Shown here: positions 57,205 through 64,000 of the stretch, piece by piece
Numbering within the stretch: position 1 is the first letter of the stretch
Layout of the letters: each line of letters starts with the position of its first letter
Assembly (NCBI GenBank): GCA_029465975.1
Contig: CM055736.1
Location: 5,306,781 to 5,370,780, forward strand
Length of the DNA stretch: 64,000 nucleotides
Direction of reading: 5' to 3'
Origin: Dallia pectoralis
Lineage: Eukaryota > Chordata > Actinopteri > Esociformes > Umbridae
Position numbers and translations under genes: made by a program
The notes under the pieces: model-generated
Told to the model about the DNA's origin: nothing
The model's input: only the letters and a program-made list of their open reading frames with translations
Database searches by the model: none

Positions 57205-57515
57205 CACTTCTATTGCAGTGTTTAAGTATTTAAGGTCTGCATACCGGCCATATACACACTCCATTATGTATATAGTGTAACTAGCATATTCTGAACATAC
57301 ATTACTACTGGCACTCGATCACTTTCATCACAGTATTTAAGTATATATGGTCTGCACACTGTACATATTCTGACTCATTATGCACATTTTATAGTTATGT
57401 ATAGTCTGTATATTGTTGTAAATTGTTTTTTTAAATCCTTATTTTTATTATTCTTCTAACTACGAAGTTGTTGCTTGCCATGTCAATTTCATTGTACAGT
57501 CTGATGCAAGTCACA
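57205..57515 (+). repeat. LINE 3'UTR fragment
   Basis: Nearly identical to 54405-54715: CTTCTATTGCAGTGTTTAAG, CATTACTACTGGCACT, GTCTGCACACTGTACATATT and CAGTCTGATGCAAGTCAC. 5'-truncated insertion. Confidence 0.9.
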
Positions 57516-57740
57516 AAATTGTTGCTGAATCGACAATGCCAGTGAAAAACAACCTTGTAATTTATGAGGAAGTTTACAGGCAAGTCAAGGTTATTAACAG
57601 TAACAGTAAATAATAAGCACTATGTGGGATTATCATACAATGTCAGTATTTTTACATTACAAGCAGTATGTGCTACATAGGAATTTGAACGTATCATATC
57701 CACATATGTATCCATATAATCTCCACATTTTCTATTACAG

Positions 57741-59125
57741 GAAAGCAGTTGTCCAAAACGGCATGTGGGACCAAATCCGAGTGGATCATGGCAGGGAGTT
57801 TTACTTGACCCTGTACATGCAAGAAAAGCTGTCTCAACACAGACGTAACATCAACAGGCTACCTTATGTACAGACTTCTTCAAGGGTGAATTTTGTCCTA
57901 CTGACTACAGATAATAAGTAACTTTCAAAATTAAGCAACATATATTTCCAGTGAAAATATTTAAAATCCCAAATCAATAAATGGTTGATAGTTATTATCT
58001 ATCCCTGCCAGTCAAGCCTGCAACACCTTTCAAAAATTGTTGTGGCAGGGAATCTCAATTGCTCAACTGGTAAAACCTGTACCATATGGACCACGTCTTT
58101 TAGATTTTTCCAAAAGAGAAGTAAGGGTAAGCATTAAGCCTATTCCCCACTGCAGGCTTCTACTCAATGGCTGATTTGATTGATTGCAATGTTATTAACT
58201 TGTAGAATCATTGCTGAAATTAACTGTTTACCTATAGCATCATTATTACATTTTCACCTCATCACCTGTGGTACTGTAGGTCCAAACTCTTGGGAGAAGG
58301 TGCAGGCTTGAATGGCAGAAATGTATGTTTTACATATCAATTGAAAGCTTAAATACCTTGACTTCAAACTGTCTGCAAAAAAATTCAAGATCAAAGGACA
58401 TTTGTAAATGAATGCTGTCTACTACTGCTTATACCTGTATTTACACACCAGACCAACTTTTTCTGATTTGGGTTTTCAGATCTGAAGTGTTTCCAATCAG
58501 TCTTAAAAATGTTTTGTTTAAACAGAACCTTCATGTGGAAAGAATTTGGCCAGAGGTCAATAATCGGGTGAACTATCCACTAAAACAGGCCCTGGTTCAC
58601 CTGCTGGATCAAGAGCTGCTCGACATCCAGGATAATGTAACCAAATTTTGTGTCTCCAACCTGGCATGTCAAGTGAGTCAGATTGGACTTGCCAGGGTTG
58701 TGCAGTCCTGGAATGCCCATAGGATACCAGGTAGGCTACGCTAGTATTTGTATGTGTGGAGCTTTACAACAATTGACAATTTTGTCCAAAACTAATAAAA
58801 ATAATTGCCCATTTTAGGCAGAGGGATACCAAACCAACTTGCAGCTAATTGGTGTCCAGCAAGAATTCCCACAGAGCTGTAGCCTAATGCTGCCGAGGCA
58901 GCACACATGTATGATCAGGCGTTGGGGTCCTCCCTGACTAGGGTATCTGCCTTTGGCTCTGACCCATTTTCATCAGAGCAAGACCGATGTCGTGCTGAGC
59001 AGCTGTTTGGAGAGAGGTTTCCAGACATGTCTCTTCTTTTTGGAAAAGTGGTTAACAATGACCATAGTGTGTTTCAGGAGGCACTGTTCTATCCGATCAA
59101 TGTTACTGAAAGACATGCAAGATAA
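57741..59125 (+). pseudogene. Integrase-core (DDE) transposase-like gene, three exons, one nonsense codon
   Basis: Exons 57741-57885, 58526-58730 and 58818-59125 join in compatible phases with consensus GT/AG ends. Exon 1 carries MWDQIRVDHGREFYLTLYMQ, with a catalytic-type Asp. Exon 2 has NLHVERIWPEVNNRVNYPL (catalytic-type Glu), then NVTKFCVSNLACQVSQIGLA and VVQSWNAHRIPG. Exon 3 has GIPNQLAANWCPARIPTEL, a stop (TAG 58880-58882), then MYDQALGSSLTRVSAFGSDP in the same frame to a final stop at 59123-59125. I recognise this as a multicopy fish integrase-domain gene family. The N-terminus and the first catalytic Asp are absent; a LINE tail lies 225 bp upstream. The minus-strand RING-like gene ends 545 bp further on. 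One stop in otherwise intact frames suggests recent decay. Confidence 0.8.
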
Positions 59126-59669
59126 ATACAGTTGGGGGTATCTCATACCAGGCCAGTGGTAGACTACGTACTGTGTGGTTATATTTGTCACATTTCTAAA
59201 GCTAGATCCGTAAGATGTTTTTACATTAAAAATGCCTTCACGCCAATTAATATCAATTGATTTATTGACTAATCAATCAACTTATTTTTTTCAGCTGTAC
59301 TTGTGTAAAACTGCTAATTTATAACATGAAATTGTAATACATTTGTGAGCTGTCAAATAAAAGTAAAAGTAATACATTTGTGAGCTGTCAAATAAAAGTA
59401 AAAGTAGAATATTTCCACTGAGATTTAGTGGAGAAGTAAAAAGTCACGAAAAGAAACTACTCAAGTATCTCAAATTTCTACCAATGAACTAGGCATATGT
59501 TTGGACAGTAGTAGAACATCTTGTATAACAAGTAGAACATCTTGTAAACCTAATTTAAGTGCCACAATTACATGTGACAATAATACTGTTAACATTACAC
59601 ATTGTTACTCTATAAAAACAAGGCTCTGAAGAACTGTATGAACATATTTGTTGCCACCATAGCAACATA

Positions 59670-62039
59670 CTAAATGAATAACTTCTCCATTGGTGCCAGC
59701 GCCTCAGAGAGTCCAGCCACTTCATGAACGCTGTTCTCCAAATCCACAGCGCGACACTTCGGGCAGTAACTGTGGCTGCTGTTCCACTCCACAACACATG
59801 CCTTACCCCGATTAGGGTTCTGCAGCATGTTGAGAACATTGGCTTGTCTACGGGACCTGTAGGTTAATTAAAAATATGCACTTCATTTATTTTGATTACG
59901 TAGGCCTAACTACAATGACCAAATATAAATAAAATCCACACAGCATGTCAAATCTAGTAAAACACAATCAAACAGAAGTGAAGTGATTTTGATCTTTAAT
60001 TCCATCTTTCTAATGATCCATTGTAAAACAGTACTAACCTTTGCAGACAAGACAGGCAAAAGCCACTCTTAAAGAAGCTACTTCAGCCTCTGAAAGAGAC
60101 AGGGTTGTTGTAACTGTGGAATGTGCAAATCCGCTCAAATCCTTAATCATCTTCGACACTTCTTTTAGTCCCTGGGTTGCTTCGACAACCTCTTCAATGT
60201 CTGCCATAACCTCTTGAAGGCCAGTATCTTCTCTTCGACTGAAAAACAAACAATTTACAATGTAACATTTAATTAGACCTTAATAAATTAAAAAATCACA
60301 CACAGCATCATGTCATCCAAAAGAAAACACATGAATGGTGTTGGAAAAAATTAAAATGGAATAATTTTCAGTTACCTCAACCTTTTCCTTTTATTGACTT
60401 GTAGCACTTCCATCTGTGGTTCAGGTACTGCAAATACTTTCCTGGAATTTTGCTTCCAGTACGCTGATCCTGCAATGAAAAAATAGGACATTTTATTCCG
60501 TTTTAACCAAATATTTGCAGTATTTTTGATAACTTATATCCTATAAGTGGGTTATGAATTTTAAAAATAGGACACTATAAACAGATTTGAAGCACCCAAG
60601 AAAGCTAGCAATGCAAAATTTACTTTAATATGAGAATGTTTAGGTGTACTTCAGATGTTACATGTATGAACTGTTTGTGCACTTAAGTTCCTAATGTGGC
60701 TGCAGAAAATATCATTTACACAGCAATGATTTAAAACATACCCCTAGTTCCATCAGAGTCAATTATTTCATTGCCATGACTATCTGTCAAAATAAATGAC
60801 TCCTGCTGTCCAAGGGCCTCTTTCACCTTACTGGTGATTAGTGCCACACAAGCCTCAAACCCTGAGAAGCGGACTGTAACCATCTTGGTGGACTCTAGCT
60901 TTCCATTCATGACTTCAGCAATGAAGACATTCCTGAATATTGATGGGGAAAAATAATAAAAATTGCAGTTCCTGTGATGTGGATAGTGCACTTGGCAATA
61001 TTGCAATCACAATAATATTTGTATTAATTGTTGAACCCTAATATACAGTGATAACAATAAGCACTTAAAGTAAAGTCATTTGAGCACAAAATCAAGCTCT
61101 TGGATAAACAAGCTTAATTGTGCTGATAGTTGCAGGTGCAGCAGGAACAGATGGTAAATATGCAGGATAAAGGATACCAGTAAACAGAGTTGGACACACC
61201 TGCTCAAATAATGTAGCAAAAGAAAGTAGTAAAAGTAGTGACAGATGTTTTAGCAAGATGTAAATGTTTTTCCTTTTTCATTCACCTCACAAAAGTTTTG
61301 GTGGAGCTCCTTGGAATTGGACAGGAGGAGCTTGTGGCAGAGCTTGGTGGGCGGTGGAAAGAAAAGCGGGCAGCCTGGCTTGAGGGAAGTGCCCCTGCTG
61401 ATTTTTCCACAGTGGTGCTGTCACCATGCACTTCATAATGACCTCTTGCGATGAGGTCAAAGCAGTTGAAGTCACCATCAGGTCGGGGAAATATGGCCAC
61501 ATTGGTGTCGTCTGTCAAATAAACGGTTTCCTTTTGGACCTATGACAGGAGTTCGGGATAGAACAGAAGCAGCACCAAAATGTGTACAGTCCATCCAACC
61601 ACACCGCTTTTTGTGCTTATATTACAAAATAATATATTGGATTCACATTGTAGTCACCAACATTTTCATTAGTAATTGTTAGTTAATGACATATTCTCAA
61701 TGACTGCTAAGAAAACTAAAGTATAATATAACGTTACAGCTAAAGCAGAGATTTTTTAGTTGTTGTTTTAATCCAAGACGCGTGTGGCATGCAAATCAAT
61801 TTTAACCTAAAACAACGTAAAATAAAAACATCACACCATAATCCGTTCGAACACACTAATAACTTTGAAAGCTCATAAACGATAGCCGTTGGATAGATTA
61901 GTATGTGCGTGTCCACGAGTATTTCAACACCATAACGTTATATTATATAGCTTTATTGCTTTAAATAAATACCTGGAAAATAACAGATATCTTCTCTGTG
62001 GTCATGTCTTCAGGCTTCAGAGTAACCCTCTTACTTCCA
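59670..62039 (-). CDS. Uncharacterised multi-exon gene with C-terminal RING-like motif
   Basis: Six exons with GT/AG ends and matching phases: 62039-61973, 61539-61286, 60932-60742, 60469-60376, 60238-60039, 59856-59670. Product order: VTLKPEDMTTEKISVIFQ; TVYLTDDTNVAIFPRPDGDF and a Ser-rich linker; FIAEVMNGKLESTKMVTVRF with SFILTDSHGNEIIDSDGTRG; SAYWKQNSRKVFAVPEP and a basic KRKRL; an acidic EVMADIEEVVEATQGLKEVS helix; then CLVC...FSTCC...CPKC, a RING-like set of cysteines. The family is multicopy in teleosts; its function is unknown to me, and a ubiquitin-ligase role would be inference from the RING-like pattern. A one-base loss near 59813 (between RTLIG and the GKACVVEW part) breaks the frame inside that motif, so this copy is probably a recent pseudogene or the base call is wrong. 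The 5' start exon was not found. Confidence 0.7.
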
Positions 62040-62192
62040 CTAAAAAGCACAAAAATATAAATTTTTGTTGCTAGTTGCTACCTGCTACAACATAGGCTGT
62101 TCTTGATCGTCTCGGTGTCGTTGTGTCACGAGTAAAGGTCACATCCGGGTCATGCATGTTGCGTCAAATAAAAATGGGATGAAACGGGGTCC

Positions 62193-62463
62193 GTGTATGA
62201 TCCGATCATTCAATTATTCAATTTAATCTGGCAAACCAAATAACGAATCAATATTTAGTTTTTCGCTTTTTCTGTATTTACAAAAATATTGAAAACCGAT
62301 GTTTGATTCATTGTTTTATGCTCGAAACGGGAAATATAATAAACAAGGAAACCAAAACGAAATAATGGGTCGAATTTACGTTGTCTTTATTTTTCTATAT
62401 TTGTTGTAGTAGCTCTAACCATTTCCCACCGTGCGGTTCTGCTTGCTTTGCGCATGCGCAGTG
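62193..62463 (+). repeat. Direct repeat R2
   Basis: Same as R1 at 55202 with about a dozen substitutions and small indels, including the TGCGCATGCGCA palindrome (62449-62460). It sits just upstream of the first recognised exon of the minus-strand gene. Confidence 0.95.
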
Positions 62464-62570
62464 TATAGTTCCTGTCATGAAGAACCAGGGATTTTTGCAA
62501 ATGTACAAGGCCTCTCTGTGGATATTACACTATATATCATCATTATTCTTTTATTTGTGTATATTTGTAG

Positions 62571-63150
62571 GTTGCTCAGTGTCCTCAGTGCCAGTCGAAG
62601 AAATAATTAAAGAAAAGACACAATGAAATCCAATATTAGTAAATTAAATGATGCCATAAACAGGCTTTTTAAGACATTATTGAGATAATTCTCATTTATT
62701 TTTTATTATTTCTCTCAGATTTTAGAGCCTCTGGAACTTGTTGGGATGGAACTGGTGGGTAAACTTACACTAACAGATGGTGGTAATCAGTATGTGTCAT
62801 GGTTGATTTTTCACCAAATGAGCAGAAGCATATCCCCACTAAAAAGTAAAACCGCAGTCGAGGTGTCAAATTATATTCTTGTTTTTTGTTTGTACACATT
62901 TGGTGCACCAACTAGACTGCTAACAGACCAAGGCTCAGTATTGTATCATGGTACAGTAACGATGCCTTATGTGTCCCCAGTATGTAATCACATTAGTGCT
63001 GTGCTGACTTCATGTCTGTCCAACTAAAACTTTTCAAGGTCAACTATGGGTGGTGTCAGAATCTGGGCATCAAAAGAAGCCTCTGCTCTCCTTACCATCC
63101 ACAGACTAATGGTCTATCGGAAAAATTGAATGGCACAATACGACAGGAAG
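62571..63150 (+). pseudogene. Ginger-like integrase, CC half of the finger and catalytic core
   Basis: Exon at 62571 (acceptor TATTTGTAG): VAQCPQCQSKK then stop, completing the HHCC finger begun at 56862. Next exon from 62719 (acceptor TCTCTCAG): ILEPLELVGMELVGKLTLTD, then WLIFHQMSRSISP, TAVEVSNYILVFCLYTFGAP and TRLLTDQGSVL (second catalytic Asp). A last piece (about 63035-63150) has YGWCQNLGIKRSLCSPYHPQ and TNGLSEKLNGTIRQ (catalytic Glu). The core is that of Ginger/Ty3-type integrases. The first catalytic Asp is replaced by Glu in GMELVG (usual form GMDLIG), and the exon after the finger is interrupted, so it is inactive. Confidence 0.75.
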
Positions 63151-63367
63151 ACTGGGAACCACCATGTATAGGTTGCCTTAAAACCACCGGGTGATCTCAA
63201 AGTTTTAGAATATTTGTAGTGTTTCTCTTTCAGATTGAGTGCACCACATTCACTAAATGCTACCACAGTGTGTGTGTGTTGGGATGTATATTTTAAAATA
63301 ATAAACAAAATCTATTTATTTATTTATTAATTTATTTTTAATTCTGGCAGACTTGGTCCTCCATACG

Positions 63368-64000
63368 TTTAGGGTTCGGTCTTAATGTATATCATTAGAC
63401 TCGGGCTCGGTTCGGGCTCGGTCTCTTGCGCTCCGGGTTGCCCGGTCAATAAGTGGCCATGTGATGCGTTTCATTTAGCGTAATAATGGATGCTGAGGAG
63501 GTGAAACGCGCAGGCAGGACTGTGGCAATTACATTTGGTTGCACCCGCAAAAAGATTACAATCTTACTTTTAATGAAAAAAATTAACCGGTGGGTTATGC
63601 CAAATGCAAAAAAATTGACAGTCTCTTAAAATATTACAGCAAAATGACAGGGAATTCGTGGCTGTAAAGGCATGAAGCTGTTCAACACCTGCCAGTGGCC
63701 AATCAGTGCTGCTGGACGCACCATTCGAGCGCAGGACTGGCTGAACCCATATACTGGGGATTACATGCTTATCCTACACTATTCTCACCAAGATTACTTA
63801 TTGTAATCTTGGTGAGTAAAGGTTTTCAAATAAATATCGTTTGAATCTTAAATGCAAATTGGTGACAGAGTACATAGGCTAATGTTGCCATTATTCTTTT
63901 AATTTCAGCTGTTGTTCACCTTATTGGCGAACCAAGTGGAGCCTGGTCTTATTACCCTCCCAATTTACAATTTATACTTAGCCAGTGACATTATGTTGTA
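63368..64000 (+). mobile_element. Start of a further hAT-like element, cut by the window end
   Basis: TTAGGGTTCGGTCTTAATGT followed by GACTCGGGCTCGGTTCGGGC looks like a hAT end with subterminal GCTCGG words. A frame starts ATGGATGCTGAGGAGGTGAA (63488) but ends soon. The other end is not in the window. Confidence 0.35.
63784..63816. repeat. Perfect 14-bp hairpin
   Basis: CTCACCAAGATTAC (63784-63797) and GTAATCTTGGTGAG (63803-63816) with a TTATT loop. Confidence 0.9.

Larger units (their letters stand above)
55205..62458. mobile_element. Candidate composite unit bounded by direct repeats R1 and R2
   Basis: The outer edges carry CAGTG at 55200-55204 and 62459-62463, directly outside TATGATCCGATC (start of R1) and GCGCATGCG (end of R2). 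Inside are an integrase-core gene (57741-59125) and a six-exon RING-like gene (59670-62039), tail to tail. The repeats are direct, as in LTR-bounded units, but there is no RT, and one Ginger exon also lies inside. Whether this is one unit or two independent R insertions is open. Confidence 0.3.

Overview
This is a eukaryotic window, almost certainly from a ray-finned (teleost) fish. One vertebrate host gene is clearly visible: the first coding exon of a Kv4-type A-current potassium channel, closest to kcnd2, on the minus strand at 50365-51476. Nearly everything else is transposon debris of fish type: Tc1/mariner-like, hAT, PIF/Harbinger-like, Ginger-like, L2/Rex-type LINEs, a tRNA-derived SINE, Ty3/gypsy and solo LTRs. 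The SINE tail and the Tc1 types resemble those of salmonid and pike-like fishes, but that placement is inference. No tRNA, rRNA or CRISPR feature was found.

Layout. 1-11 kb: a PIF/Harbinger-like relic with a Myb-like exon, then a nest in which a Tc1-like copy carries a hAT (ZMYM1-like) relic that is itself split by a TIR element (6747-9228). 12.5-17.6 kb: two solo LTRs of different families and a Ty3/gypsy element (5' LTR, gag, protease, RT, RNase H, start of integrase) that is broken by frameshifts and cut off inside the integrase. 18-23 kb: micro/minisatellites, a GC-rich element with a 215-codon ORF, and an LTR-like repeat. 23-35 kb: a Tc1 copy with a SINE inside it, a minus-strand LINE split by a hAT, two further hATs with perfect 8-bp target duplications, and LINE fragments. 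35-45 kb: a Tc1 relic, a hAT, an almost perfect 270-bp palindrome, a TIR element, a foldback-type element with a 22-bp minisatellite core, and more hAT/Tc1 pieces. 45-53 kb: mostly unique sequence around the channel exon, with a plausible 5'UTR intron (51566-52481). 53-55 kb: a dispersed repeat with a ~142-bp tandem tail, then a LINE RT fragment.

55-64 kb is the most unusual part. Two ~270-bp direct repeats (55202-55477 and 62193-62463) bracket about 6.7 kb. Inside are a plus-strand integrase-core gene (three exons, one nonsense codon) and, tail to tail, a minus-strand gene of six phase-compatible exons ending in a RING-like cysteine motif. The outer edges of the repeat pair share a 5-bp CAGTG. 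The pieces of a Ginger-type integrase (HHCC finger split over two exons, then a catalytic core) lie inside and beyond this block. Whether the block is one mobile unit is the main open question.

The host gene and the repeats do not appear to work together. The window is best read as the 5' end of a large neuronal channel gene embedded in repeat-rich sequence, with the transposon genes mostly dead.
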